Source of the DNA: Muscardinus avellanarius
Lineage: Eukaryota; Chordata; Mammalia; Rodentia; Gliridae
Direction of reading: 5' to 3'
Length of the DNA: 64,000 nt
Assembly: GCA_963383645.1 (NCBI GenBank)
Contig: OY726574.1
Span: 58,893,394-58,957,393, forward strand
Shown piece after piece: positions 11,926 to 22,464 of the stretch. Every line of letters starts with the position of its first letter. Position 1 is the first letter of the stretch. The position numbers were made by a program, and so were the translations under genes. The notes beneath the pieces are model-generated. The model saw nothing but the letters and a program-made list of their open reading frames with translations. It was not told where the DNA came from and did no database searches.

Positions 11926-12033
11926 AATTAACCTAGAATTTCAGACATCAGGTCTCAGATTTTGACTTGTGTCTATACTATATTATTATTATTCTACTGC
12001 CATTAAAATGAATTTATGCATTTAATTTGTAAA
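11926..12033 (+). other. 3' transduced flank of the 10-12 kb L1
   Basis: Non-L1 sequence lies between the L1 A-run and the second TSD. ATTAAA at 12002-12007 is about 24 bases before the terminal A-run (12031-12035). The L1's own signal position reads CCAGTAAGAG where other copies here read CCAATAAA, which would favour read-through. Confidence 0.65.
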
Positions 12034-12171
12034 AAGAAATTATCAATCTCTCTTTCCCTTGCTGTAGGCTTTCTGTATTGGAAAGATCATAATAGACTTT
12101 GGAACTTCCAGATCTGCTAACCCTTACTTCCTAGGATCAAGAGGCTATATCTTTAAAAAAAAAAAAAAAAA

Positions 12172-12293
12172 ACAGTCTTGCAGAGTTACTAAGGGCTTCA
12201 TTAAATTGCTGAGGCTTCAATCCTAAACCTAAAATCCTCCTGTCTCAGCCTTCCCCGTAATGGCATTACAAGCGTGTACCACCACATCCAGCT
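12172..12293 (-). mobile_element. B1-dID SINE left half, antisense
   Basis: CAGTCTTGCAGAGTTACTAA to CACCACATCCAGCT, preceded by an A-run instead of the usual right half. Confidence 0.75.
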
Positions 12294-12499
12294 CGGAGGC
12301 CACTTTTCAGTACACGTCCTCACCCATTCCTGTTCCACCGAAGGGCCCATTAAAGAAGCACTTCCACTGGCCAGGACATTTAGAGGTTTGAAGACAAGAC
12401 CCCATAGAATGTTTCCTGGTCTCATCTGCAGGTGAGACCTGCATATAAAATAAAGCTGTACAGTAGGGTGTAGAAGACTTTGGTTAAATTGATGACACA

Positions 12500-14353
12500 T
12501 TTCAAAGCTGAATATATTTTATTTATAAATAGCATTTGATACAGAGGTTAATAACATGTCCCCAAACATCCCCAGCTTTTCAGTACAGACACACCAGAGA
12601 GGAAAGAAAGCATGGCCGTATGTTCCCACCATTTAACAGCAAAAACTAACGCTGCTTATATTTAGACCTCCTAGTAGACATAGTGTCAGATAACTGGAAA
12701 CTGCAAGCCTGAGGCTTGTTTCTTATCTGTGGGCATGCCTGAAGAATTTCCCTGAACACTGTCGTTTCCACTATTTACGTGATATAATTATATCACATCA
12801 ATTATATAATGTTAGGTCAGTTTAATTTTATTCTTCAATTGTCATGAGTTCTACTAAAAATATTTATGGATAAACAACATTTAAATTTCAATACACTTTG
12901 CTTCCTCCAAACCCTTTCTCTCCCTGAATTAACTTAGTCCATCTGTGCTTGGTGGGAAATAGTCTAACACAGTTGACAAGAAATGTGTTTCCTTCGTCTA
13001 CTGTTATGCATGGTATCCATCAGGAAAATGTAACACGTTGGGATTTTAGACAAATATATTTAGACAGGTATATTAGCCACCTTTCCATACCAATACTTTG
13101 CTTTTTATAACAATTATCAAGACGTTGACATTCTGAAGCCTGAAGTTTTTCAACATAGGTCAGACTTTTCCAATAGCACCACCGGCTCAGTAACTTTTGT
13201 GAAGCACAGATGAGACTCTCACAGACCCCAGGAGGATGTGCACGCACACCGGAGAGGAGCGGAGGTCATCCCGCTGGACAGAGACGGTTCAGCTCACACA
13301 CACACACCTCCGTGGAGCCTTCGCACCTTGGCTTCTGCTTCCAACTCATTTCCATCCCTCTGAGGGTTGAAAAATCGGTTTCCCCTTTCTAGCCAGTATT
13401 CATTCTTGGCCCGTGGGATTGAATCTCAAAAAATAATTCTAATTTGTGCATGGGCAAAGGGAAGTTCCTAAATAAAGGGGGAATGCGATGCTTAGCCTAA
13501 TGATGGCTCGGGGTTGGTAAGACTCCGGGGATCCTTCCAAGGATGCTGCCCGCCCTAGTCAGACCAAAGGAGAAGTAGGTCCAGGTGGAGCAGCAGCGCA
13601 GGGGCTGATCTTCGCTGGGCCGATAAAGACTGAGCGGTCAGCAGCTCATGCATACGGGCTCACTTGTCTCGTTTTACTTGATCTTGAAATGGGAAAAGAA
13701 ACCCATAGTAATCCCAGCGGGCTTCTGCACAGAAGGCAAACAGAAACTATGAAACAATCCGGAGAACTGGGATTAAAATACTGAATTTTTTAAAAAGACT
13801 AAATTCCCCCATTTTTAAAAGTAGTAGAAACACAAGCGTTAGTAAGATCCCGGGGCGCCCAGTCTTAGAATTTGCCTTTGTTTCATCTGATCTTGGACCT
13901 GAACCCATTCCATGAAAGGGGCTAAGACTCCATTTCTTCACCTTCCTAGCACGTCTTTTTAAAATATGTATCAAAAACACAGAACTGTACTCAGTATTTC
14001 ATTTAAAAAAAAAAAAAGACGTCTGGTTGAGTTAACAGAAATAAATCATACAAGACAGAAGTAAATAAGACATAGAATTTTTTGAATAAAGAATTTTAAA
14101 AATAAGGAGTGCTGCAAAACTCCGCTTGCCCTTCCAGAGTCCTGTTAGGCCTGACCCTGCCTCCGAGGCCGGGCGCAGGGTGGAGGAATCGTCTGATGTC
14201 CGCTTTCCAAACCGCGCTGCTCGGCACAGGGCTGGTGTGACTTCGCTCTAGGGCTAGGCGTTCCAGGCGCTCTGGTTTGCTTGTTGGCGACGCACCCCAT
14301 ACTACCAGGGAGGCTGGAAACCCAGCCTGCGACGAGAGCCCACGCTGCCCGGG
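12500..14353 (-). other. Probable AKAIN1 3' UTR, mostly repeat-free
   Basis: This stretch follows the AKAIN1 stop codon on the minus strand and contains no SINE or L1 that I recognise, unlike most of the window. Minus-strand AATAAA signals lie at 12832-12827 and 12523-12518, so a 3' UTR of about 1.5 or 1.85 kb is possible. An A-run at 14008-14020 and a perfect 18-bp palindrome at 12779-12796 are the only local structures noticed. The 3' end is inferred; no transcript was available. Confidence 0.4.
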
Positions 14354-14720
14354 TTACTTCTTCTCCTGCTTCTTGGCCAACTCGCGCGCGCCGGGCGGGC
14401 AGCGGCCCCGGCCTTCGCCGCCCCGGCCTCCGCTGCTCTGGCCTCCGCTCGGCCTCCGCTCCCGCGACACCTGCTGCACCGCCCGCAGAATGGCGTTCTG
14501 CACGATCTGCCTGCCCGCCTTCTGCAGCCTGGCCTCCTCGGGCTCGCTCCCAGGCTTCTCGCCTAGCCAAAAATAGAGAAAGGAGTCCAAAGATAAGAAG
14601 CGCCCCTGTGGCAGAGAGGGCGGGGAGAGGAGTGGAAGGATGCGGCGCTGTAGGGGGCGCCCAGGGGCCCCGTTAACCCGAGGAGCCCCTGCGCGCACGT
14701 GCCATCTCCTCTCCTGAGAC
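14140..14720. promoter_or_regulatory. CpG-rich block over the AKAIN1 terminal exon
   Basis: GC-rich sequence with many CpG dinucleotides (for example CGCGCGCGCCGGGCGGGC within 14382-14400) covers the exon, its acceptor and the first 200 bases of the 3' UTR. It contrasts with AT-rich flanks. It may be only a GC-rich coding exon, or an intragenic CpG island with promoter activity. No TATA box or other start-site element was identified. Confidence 0.5.
14354..14562 (-). CDS. AKAIN1: AKAIN1 terminal coding exon (A-kinase anchor inhibitor 1)
   Basis: AKAIN1 is a very small protein that binds the regulatory (RII) subunits of protein kinase A through an amphipathic helix and competes with A-kinase anchoring proteins. 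Seen here: on the minus strand a splice acceptor (TTTTTGGCTAG, AG at 14564-14563) is followed by two bases of a split Gly codon, then EKPGSEPEEARLQ. The RII-binding helix QIVQNAILRAVQQV covers about residues 19-32 of the exon product. A Gly/Arg-rich stretch (about 38-60) and the C-terminal ELAKKQEKK come next, before TAA at 14356-14354. The exon supplies 68 complete codons plus the split Gly; the family is about 70 aa, so only a few N-terminal residues are missing. I searched higher coordinates for a short exon fitting Met-Val-Phe-Ala-Pro and found none. The Gly/Arg-rich middle differs from the version I remember and may be a lineage variant. Family identification is from memory of the helix and both ends. 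Confidence 0.85.
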
Positions 14721-14824
14721 TCAAAGACCCCCAGGTTGTTCACCCCAAGGTGCCCACGACAGTTTGAGAGTCTCTGGAAAACTTTTTCTCTTCCTTCCTT
14801 CCTTTCTTTATTTTTTTCTTTATA

Positions 14825-14908
14825 ATTTTGGTACTGGAAATTGAACCCAGGAGCATTCTACTTTCAGGCTACATTCCCACCCTTATTTATCTTTTATTTT
14901 GAAATCGC
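14825..14908 (-). mobile_element. B1-dID SINE right half, antisense
   Basis: TTTGGTACTGGAAATTGAAC to TTTATTTTGAAATCG, then unrelated sequence. Confidence 0.75.
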
Positions 14909-15268
14909 CCCCCCCCCAATTTGGCTTTTTGGACCCCCTCCTCTTTATGCTCCGAAGGCAGAGATGGTGCCTCTTGGGGCTCATCCATCTTCCAGTAGGT
15001 ATGGAAGGAATGTCACCATTAAGGATGTTGTTGGGGGGGGGGAGCCCTGTTTCCAAGGCCCCACGGAGCATCTGCCCAGCCCTGGACCTTGTATGTGATG
15101 CAAACAATTCATTTTTGTTCAGTGCACAAACTGTCAGTCAGATCAGCTGGGATATCACAGGCCCACGAAAACTCAAGGCAGCATAGGTTGGCAAAAGAAA
15201 GGATTATAGATTTGTTTTTAATTACCTCCATGCAAGGGCCACCGCTACATCGAAAGGGAAGGACACAG
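14909..15268. other. Unassigned sequence with a G-run
   Basis: Probable AKAIN1 intron on the minus strand. A run of nine G lies at about 15031-15042; nothing else recognised. Confidence 0.4.
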
Positions 15269-15269
15269 C

Positions 15270-15470
15270 CAGATATGGTGGCACATACCTATAATCTCAG
15301 TACTTGAGAGGCTGAGGCAGGAGGGTCACAGGTTCAAGGTCAGTCTCAGTAAATTAGAGAGACTATAAGCAACTTGGTGAGACCGTGTTTCAAAATTTAA
15401 AAATAAAATAAAATAGGGCTAGGGGTGTAGCTCAGAGGTAGAATGCCCCTGGTTCAACCCCCCCAGTGTC
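15270..15470 (+). mobile_element. B1-dID SINE
   Basis: GCCAGATATGGTGGCACATA to GGTTCAACCCCCCCAGTG. Confidence 0.9.
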
Positions 15471-15990
15471 AAAAAAGGGAGGGAAGGACATAGTTGCAGC
15501 AGGTCAAATCTAATAGTCAGGGTTCCCTATCGCAAACAATATTAAGTGTGTGAATAAACAGAACGCTCCCAAGATGCAGCTTGAACCAGGAATGAGCACC
15601 TGTCTGTCTACAGTGCATCAACTTTCAACTATTCCTACTGGAAAGCTTTTATTCTGTCTTTGGATGGAGGAAGGGAAGGGTCTAGGAATAATAGAACACT
15701 GAACCTTTACTAATAGAGCAAAAAGAATGCCTATTCTAAGTTTAGCTGTGACCTAATATATGAGCTACATTATCACGCCCTCATCTAACCATTATGAATC
15801 TAGGGGGATTATAAGGCCCAAGGCTGGCTGTACCAGGCTGCATCGTCAGACCCTGGGGTGACTGGGGGTTGATGCAACCCCCCCATTGTGTGATTACCCC
15901 CTCTGTCCTTGTCACTTTTGTATTCTGGGTCTCCCATCCAAGTGCACTGTGGGACAAACGCAGGAGAGATTAGTAGAAAAGACATCTGGA
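15471..15990. other. Unassigned sequence
   Basis: No exon or repeat recognised. Confidence 0.4.
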
Positions 15991-15991
15991 T

Positions 15992-16188
15992 GCCAGGCGT
16001 GGTGGCACATGCTTGTAACCCCAGCATTTGGGAGGCTGATACAGGATTGCAGTTTGGGGACAGCCTCAGCTACTTAGTGAGGCCTTTTGCAACTTAATGA
16101 GACCTTGTTTCAAAACAAAGAATTTAAAAATAGGGCTGGAAGTGTAGCTCGGAGGTAGAATGCCCCTGGGTTCCATCCCCAGCACTGA
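15992..16188 (+). mobile_element. B1-dID SINE
   Basis: GCCAGGCGTGGTGGCACATG to GGTTCCATCCCCAGCACTG; its tail has expanded into a purine array. Confidence 0.92.
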
Positions 16189-16189
16189 A

Positions 16190-16363
16190 GAAAGGAAGGA
16201 AGGAAGGAAGGAAGGAAGGAAGGAAGGAAGGAAGGAGAAAGGGAGAGAAAAGAAAAAGAAAGAAGAGAAGAGAGAGAAGGAAGAGAAGAGAAGAGAAGAG
16301 AAGGGAAGGGAAGGGAAGGGAAGGGAAGGGAAGGGAAGGGAAGGGAAGGGAAGGGAAGGGAAG
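16190..16363. repeat. (GGAA)n, (AGAAG)n and (AAGGG)n purine array
   Basis: About 170 bases of pure purine on the plus strand in three successive unit types, grown from the SINE tail. Frames read from it are spurious Lys/Glu repeats. Confidence 0.97.
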
Positions 16364-17449
16364 GCGTTTGGACACTTAGTAGCCAGTAGAAGCTAAACAG
16401 GCATGCGAGGCCCCGGTGCACATTCACGCGATAGGATAGGCTCGTGGGCCAGCCAGGAGTGGCTCTCTCTTCCCATCCTTAAGCTGTTCTGGAGGAAGGA
16501 CAGTGATCACAGGGCTATGTTGTCACAGCTGACTTCTTAGCCAAGCCTCAGCTTACAATTCAGAAATGGGCAAAGCCCAGCTTGTCTGCAGTCACGGCGT
16601 TACCTAGGGTGCCCTCTGCCCTGGGAAGCTCTCTATCTACTGCTGACTGACAGGCGCTCCTGATCTGTGTGGCCACTGTGACTCCTGGGCATTTCCTTAG
16701 TCTTGTTTCTGTTTGTTCTGACTGGTCATGCTTCACAATCTTACCTGCTACCCTGTCCCAGAGGGCATCACAGCTAGGCACTGTTTGCAACAAACTCAGC
16801 TTTGCCTGATCTTCAGCTAAACTCAGAGAAATCTCAGGGGCTTCAGCAGGTCTCCATCGTTACTGGACAGCTGCAATCTCAGGCCAGCTGTCTTAGACCG
16901 GCTGTAATTGAATACCTGTGGCTCCTCAGGACCCCATCAGCCATGGCCGCAGAGGTCAGATCCCAGGTGAGAACACAGCTCCTCAGGGGAAGGAGCCACC
17001 AGCCCCCTGCCTCTGCAAGTCCTGGGCAGAGCACGCCTTCGGGAGTTGGTCTTCGTCCAGTAGAACACCAGCTGGTGCGCCAAGCTTTAGCTTGAAAGGA
17101 CATGGAATCTAGGAAGGTCCTGGTGGGAACCCACCCTCAACATAAGCCCTGCTGGAAGAGGTGCGCCACAGCCCAACAGGGGCAGAGCCAGCCACGGGCA
17201 GCTGGGGTCTCACCATTCACTCACAGGCGTTGAACTTAAGCTCCGTGGAACAAATCGCCTACACGTGGAAGTTGCCTACTGCCTAGTTTTAAGTGATGTG
17301 GATGTCCTCTAGCCTAATTAGCATTTACATCATTTTCATATTTCACAAAAGATGAAAAATCGGTTTAATTAGCTTTCAGCTATAAATGCCTGATACAAAT
17401 ACACTGAAGTCAAGAATGTGATGTGATTAAATTTGTCTCCACTCTCTCT
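16364..17449. other. Unassigned sequence
   Basis: GC-moderate DNA without a recognised repeat or exon. The open frames near 16.8-17.1 kb have no features of a known protein. Confidence 0.4.
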
Positions 17450-17645
17450 TTTTTTTTTTTTTTTTGGTGGTGCTGGGGTTCCTGGAAACCCTTCTACCTC
17501 CGGGCTACACTCCCAGACCCATTTTTATACTTTTTTATTTGGAAACAGGGTCTCTTAAGCAGCGAGGCTGGCTTCAAACCTGCGTGATCCTCCTGTCTCC
17601 GCCTCCCAAGTGCGGGGATTACAAGCGTGTGCCACCATGCCCGGC
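17450..17645 (-). mobile_element. B1-dID SINE, young subfamily, antisense
   Basis: GGTGGTGCTGGGGTTCCTGG to GTGTGCCACCATGCCCGGC. Confidence 0.94.
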
Positions 17646-17917
17646 GTCTCCACTGTCTTTTGACTTGGCATTGTTACTCGCCATCCCCTCCCTGGGCACC
17701 CAGACAACTCTGCTTCTTGGGAGCCACCCAGGCAACCCTGAGGGAATCCAGTCTTACAGACCACCGGGGATCCTACAACCCCCCCAGCCCCTCGGAGCTC
17801 CCTGTTCTCACCCATCCTGTGGAAGATGTCTTAGGGACCCTGGCACAACATGACTAATAATTGGTCTTAATGCCTTTGTATAGACATTAAAATTGTGCTT
17901 CCAACTATAGGAAGATC

Positions 17918-18130
17918 CTTTTTTTATCTTTCTGGTACTGGGGATTGAACCCAGCGGCATTCTACCTCTGAACTACACCCCAGCACTTTTCAGATTTTAT
18001 TTGGAAACAGGGTCTCACCAAGTTGCTGAAGGTCTCGCTTAATTGCTGAGGCTGGCCTCGAACTTGACGATCCTCCTGTCTCAGCCTGCCAAGAACTGAG
18101 ATTAAAAGAGCGCACCATGACACCTGGCTA
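17918..18130 (-). mobile_element. B1-dID SINE, antisense
   Basis: GGTACTGGGGATTGAACCCA to GCGCACCATGACACCTGGC. Confidence 0.9.
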
Positions 18131-18139
18131 GAAAGAGCC

Positions 18140-18218
18140 TTTGAAACAAAAGAAAAATTAGGACTGGGGGTGTAGCTCGGGGGTCAAATGCCCCTGGGTT
18201 CCATCCCTAGTACTACAA

Positions 18219-18257
<39 letters not shown>

Positions 18258-18331
18258 GGAATAAAAAAATAGGGCTGGGAGTATAAGTTGGAGGTTGAAT
18301 GCCCCTGGGTTCTATCCCCAGTACTGCAAAA

Positions 18332-18378
<47 letters not shown>

Positions 18379-18470
18379 AAAATAGGGCTGAGTATGTAGC
18401 TCAGAGGTAGAATGCCCCTGGGTTCCATCCTCAGAACCACACACACACACACACACAAAAAAAAAAAAAA
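18140..18470 (+). repeat. Three tandem SINE right halves with AAAT linkers
   Basis: ID-like units begin at about 18160 (GGACTGGGGGTGTAGC), 18273 (GGGCTGGGAGTATAAG) and 18385 (GGGCTGAGTATGTAGC). Each ends in a CCCCTGGGTTC...CAGTAC-type box, and they are spaced about 112 bases apart by (AAAT)n arrays, with no left halves. The last ends in (CA)n. Confidence 0.88.
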
Positions 18471-19406
18471 TAGCCAAGGATCTCACCCAATTTGAATGTA
18501 CAACCAAGAGAGGAAGAGTCAGGTGTTAACTGAGTCATCAAACAGGTTATAACTTGAGCAGGGACACTCACTGTGGCAGGGGTCCAACATCAGATCTGCA
18601 GAGAACAGATCCAGTCTGGGGGTCAGGGAAAGAGGCCCAGCGGAAGGTCCCCAAGGTGTGTAAGAGCAGGGCCTGCCCAGAAGCCAAGCAGCCAAGAAGC
18701 CAGAGTGGTCCCCGCCGGGGGAGGCCAGCCCAGGTGACCCCAGTCCTGGGGGACCTGGGACCAATCTGTCTGTTTCAGAGAATAAAGCAGCCGTGTATCC
18801 TGCCATCTGTGCCACACGGTCTGGCTGGAGAAGACTGAGGAGAATGACACAGCAAGGTGGGGCTATGCAAGGTCTGTAGCAGGCCTAGAAAGACAGATGG
18901 AATTTAGGAAAGAAAAGGAATAACTTTGTCTTTCCTCGGAGGACAGGGCAAGCAATGTGGTTTATTAACTAATAGTTCTGGAAAGCTTTCGCTTTATGGA
19001 GCTACTGAATTATGTTAGAGCATAATTTAATTCACACGGTATAACTGAGTCGCAATGCCTTAGGCAAGCCAGAAGAATACTGCCAGTGAAACCTAAAAGG
19101 AAAAAGACAATTTTAATCTAGGATCCAAATTTGAGTATTCTGGCCAAGAGAAGCAAGGACAATAGTGAAAAGAACAAATAACTCAACAACTATCAATACC
19201 AGTTATAAATCTAGAGTACTAAAGAAATATTTATTTAAGAATGGAAAAAATGGACCAATAATAAAGCACAGTCCAGAAACAACCCAACAAACACATGTTC
19301 ATTTGATTTATGAAAACATGACATTGTCAATTCAGTGGGAATTGGAACATATTTTCCATCAGTGTAGCGGGGCCAAATAGAACTTTGAGCATTTCACACT
19401 TTACAT
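18471..19406. other. Unassigned sequence
   Basis: 18540-18850 is GC-rich with an AATAAA at about 18780 and might be an old LTR, but I could not assign it. No exon recognised. Confidence 0.35.
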
Positions 19407-19421
19407 AAAAAATTAGTTCCA

Positions 19422-19624
19422 GCTGGCCTGGTGGCACACACCTGTAAGTCCAGTACATGGGAGGCTCAGGCAAGAGGATCACGGGTTTGAAGCCAGTCTC
19501 AGCAACTTAGCAAGGTCCTCAGCAATTTAGCAAGATCCTATTTCAAAATTTAAAAAAAAATTAAAAGCCTAAGGGTGTAGCTCAGAGGTATAATGCTCCT
19601 GGGTTCAATCTCCATTACCGTCCC
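19422..19624 (+). mobile_element. B1-dID SINE with TSD
   Basis: GCTGGCCTGGTGGCACACAC to GGTTCAATCTCCATTACC. The TSD AAAAAATTAGTTCCA lies at 19407-19421 and 19625-19639. Confidence 0.94.
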
Positions 19625-19721
19625 AAAAAATTAGTTCCATACTTTATACTATTCATTTAAAAAAATAGTTCCAGGCAGATTTACTATCTATATTGGAAAA
19701 ATAAAATAATTTGGAGCACAG

Positions 19722-19928
19722 ATTTTTTTTTTTTTTTTTTTTTTTTTTGGTGGTACTAGGGGTGAAACCCGGAGGCTTTCTACCTCCGGGCTATACTCCC
19801 AGACCTATTTTATATTTTATTTGGAAACAGCGATTCACTAAGTAGCTGAGGCTGGCTTCGAACCTGTGTGATCCTCGTGTCTCAGCCTCCCAAGAGTGGG
19901 GATTGCAATGTGCACCACTATGTCCAGC
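19722..19928 (-). mobile_element. B1-dID SINE, antisense
   Basis: A long T-run, then GGTGGTACTAGGGGTGAAAC to GTGCACCACTATGTCCAGC. Confidence 0.93.
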
Positions 19929-20037
19929 AAGAGCATATATTTTTTTTAGGGCAGTGATTTTACTTCTTATGATACCATAAAAGTATACACACATATTTGT
20001 ATATTTGTTCAAACCCAATACCAAGAATTAACTCGGG

Positions 20038-20248
20038 CCTAAAATGTTGGTGCACACCTGTAATCCCTGTCATTGTGAGTCTGAGACAGGAGAATTGCAG
20101 GTTCAAAACCAGGCTCAACAACATAGTGAAATTCTCTGCAACATCTCAAGATCCTATTGCAAAACAAAAAATAAAATAGGGCTGGGAGTATATCTTGGAG
20201 GTAGAACATCCTTGGGTTCAAACCCCATTACACAATAAATAAATAAAC
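20038..20248 (+). mobile_element. B1-dID SINE
   Basis: AATGTTGGTGCACACCTGTA to GGTTCAAACCCCATTACAC. Confidence 0.88.
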
Positions 20249-21046
20249 TCAGATATGAGCTATAGACATTGGGTGATATGATGTGTCAGCATAGGCCCAC
20301 TGGTGCTCCCCTCTGTGGCGGGTGTGAATGATAGAGTCAGCTGTACATGTAGGGACAGAGAGGACATGGGAAATCCCTGCAGTGTTTGCTCAATTTTTCT
20401 GTGAACCCAAAACTTCTCTAAGAATACTAAACTCAAATTCTTTTTTTAAAAACACACTAGGGTGAGCCGGACATCTTGGAGGAAGGGGGGGGCAGCTGCT
20501 CACCTCAGGGCCAGTTGAAGCCAAGGCAGAAACAAAGGGTGGGGACTGGACAGACGTCTTCAAGATGAGCACCCATGACCTTTCACTGGGCTCCACCCAC
20601 CTCTGACCGTTGCCACCACAGCCCAAGGAGGTCGGTGGTGGCGCCCCTAAGTGTTGATAAACTGAGTCCTCAAGTTCCAGTTGCCTTCCTGAAAGACCAC
20701 CTGAAGTCACTGCGGGATTGAGTTGAAAACATTTTTTTAGATTTCATTGATTTTCTGCAGACGCTTGTGCCATCTGCAAGTAAAGACATCTCTTGCATTA
20801 CAATCCTGACTATGCTTTTCTTGCCTGGTCTCAGTGACTAGGACCTTCAGTACAATGTTGAATGAAAGCTGAAAAAAAAAAACATGGTTTTTGAAGAAAA
20901 TATGGAAGAACGTCTTGTGACCTGGGTGCAGACAAGGATTTCTTATAAGCAGGATGCATAAAGCAACCACCATAAGGAAAGAAAAATGAAAATTAGGTTA
21001 TCTTAAAACAAAGTCATTTGGGCCAGGGAAACAGACGCTACACTCT
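20249..21046. other. Unassigned sequence
   Basis: No exon or repeat recognised; one A-run at about 20871-20882. Confidence 0.4.
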
Positions 21047-21054
21047 TAGACACC

Positions 21055-21267
21055 TTTTTTTTTTTTTTTTTTTTTTTTTTTGGTGGTGGTGGTACTGGGG
21101 TTCCTGGAAGCCCTTCTCCCTCCGGGCTACACTCCCAGACCTATTTTATATTTTTTTATTTGGAAACAGGGTCTCTTAAGCCAGCGAGGCTGGCTCCGAA
21201 CCAACGCGATCCTCCTGTCTCTGCCTCCCAAGTGTGAGGATTACAAGCGTGCGCCACCACGCCCAGC
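21055..21267 (-). mobile_element. B1-dID SINE, young subfamily, antisense
   Basis: T-run, GGTACTGGGGTTCCTGGAAG to GCGCCACCACGCCCAGC. TAGACACCT occurs on both sides (21047-21055 and 21268-21276). Confidence 0.93.
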
Positions 21268-21276
21268 TAGACACCT

Positions 21277-21403
21277 ATTTTTTTATATTTTTATTTGGAA
21301 ACAGGGTCTCTGAAGCCAGCGAGACTGGCTTCGAACCCACGCCATCCTCCTGTCTCTGCCTCCCAAGCGCGGGGATTACAAGCGTGCGCCACCGCGCCCG
21401 GCA
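21277..21403 (-). mobile_element. Second SINE left half adjoining the first
   Basis: TTTTTATTTGGAAACAGGGT to GTGCGCCACCGCGCCCGGC. It has no right half of its own and begins at the linker just after the TSD of the previous SINE. Confidence 0.88.
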
Positions 21404-21679
21404 CCAGACTATAGTGGAGGTCAAGGCAGGGACGTGGTTGTGAGCAGATGCACCTCTGAGATGCTAAGAACCTCATGTTCTGAGCACTTGGATAGCGTGG
21501 AACCTGACCCAAACTGGGCTACGAGTTCAGCAAGCCCCAAAAGGCCTTCCTGAGAACAGTGCGGATTTCTGCCAAGTTTATCAGAAATTGGGGTTTTCCT
21601 CCTTTTGCCCCAAAATATTATCTCATCTCATCCCCTCCCCTTCTCCCCCCCCCTCTCTCCCCCTTTCGCTCCCTGTCCC

Positions 21680-21860
21680 CTTCTTGTGTTTCTAGGAATT
21701 GAACTGGGAGTGGGGTAATCTTTCTGAGCTATATCCCCAGCCCTATTTTGATTTGAAACAGGGTCTCGCTAAATGACCACACTCTGGCCTCGAACTCGAA
21801 CCTGTGATCCTCCCATCCTAGCCTCCCAGTACCTGGATTACAGGCATGCTCTACCTAGCC
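21680..21860 (-). mobile_element. B1-dID SINE, antisense
   Basis: TCTAGGAATTGAACTGGGAG to ACAGGCATGCTCTACCTAGC. Confidence 0.85.
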
Positions 21861-21862
21861 AG

Positions 21863-22083
21863 GGGGGAAGGGGAGGGGAGAAGGAAGGCTGAGGTTCATT
21901 AATGGAAATACTACCTGCGACTGTGTGTATACATGTGAATATAACATTGTTAACCTGGACACCTGGTATTGGAGGGAGGGAAATGGGAGTGTGTGGGGGG
22001 GGGGGGCAAGTGCTGTGAATATGTCATGTCATCATGATCTACATTAGGATGTGAAACTATAATGTACCAATAAATATATATGA
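21863..22083 (+). mobile_element. L1 3' end
   Basis: Matches the L1 tails at 11.7-11.9 kb: GTTCATTAATGGAAATACTA, a G-rich tract, then GTGAAACTATAATGTACCAATAAATATAT. 5'-truncated and non-coding. Confidence 0.85.
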
Positions 22084-22229
22084 TTTTAAAATATTAAGAA
22101 ATAAATAAACAAAAGTACCCTCATACTATTCTCCTTAAAACAAACTGCATAATCCCACATTCACTGTTTTCTGAGAAAGGAAGAATCAAGTTTCCAAATA
22201 TGGCGAATCCTCAGAAAACACAGTTCTAG

Positions 22230-22447
22230 CCAGGCGTGGTGGCGCACGCTTGTAATCCCCGCGCTAGGCAGGCAGAGACAGGAGGATCGCGCAGGTTCGA
22301 AGCCAGACGCGCGCGCTGGCTTAGGAGACCCTGTTTCCAAATAAAAATGTAAAAATAGGTCTGGGAGTGTAGCCCGGAGGTAGAAGGGCTTCCAGGAACC
22401 CCAGTACCACCAAAAAAAAAAAAAAAGAAAAGAAAAGAAAGAAAGAA
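22230..22447 (+). mobile_element. B1-dID SINE, young subfamily, with TSD
   Basis: CCAGGCGTGGTGGCGCACGC to GAACCCCAGTACCACC and an A/AAAG tail. The TSD AGAAAACACAGTTSTAG lies at 22213-22229 and 22448-22464, with one C/G difference. Confidence 0.95.
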
Positions 22448-22464
22448 AGAAAACACAGTTGTAG

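Larger units (their letters stand above)
9968..12033 (+). mobile_element. 5'-truncated L1 with TSD, ORF2 end, 3' UTR and 3' transduction
   Basis: Starts inside ORF2 (recognisable by GAAATCTACAGAATCAATGC and CCAATGGAACAGAAAAGAAG), continues through the ORF2 end near 11.6 kb to a G-rich 3' UTR, and ends about 11925 in an A-run. Another 108 bases, then AAAAAG, precede the second TSD. TSDs are AAGAAATTATCAGTCTC (9951-9967) and AAGAAATTATCAATCTC (12034-12050). It is frameshifted and cannot encode ORF2. A SINE (11291-11478) and a short A-tailed insert (10747-10830) interrupt it. Confidence 0.88.

Noticed and set aside
14145..14570. 141-aa minus-strand frame overlapping the AKAIN1 exon
   Set aside because: It is Arg/Ala/Gly-rich out-of-frame reading of the CpG-rich exon. 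The splice acceptor and recognisable helix are in the other frame.
16110..16427. Long frames over purine arrays (also 26364-26655 and 26759-26991)
   Set aside because: They are simple-repeat translations (Ser/Phe/Leu or Lys/Glu) with no protein character.
18150..18215. tRNA gene call from tRNA-like GTGTAGCTC and GGTTCCATCCC boxes
   Set aside because: These are the tRNA-derived right halves of SINEs; they lack a complete cloverleaf and are repeated throughout the window.
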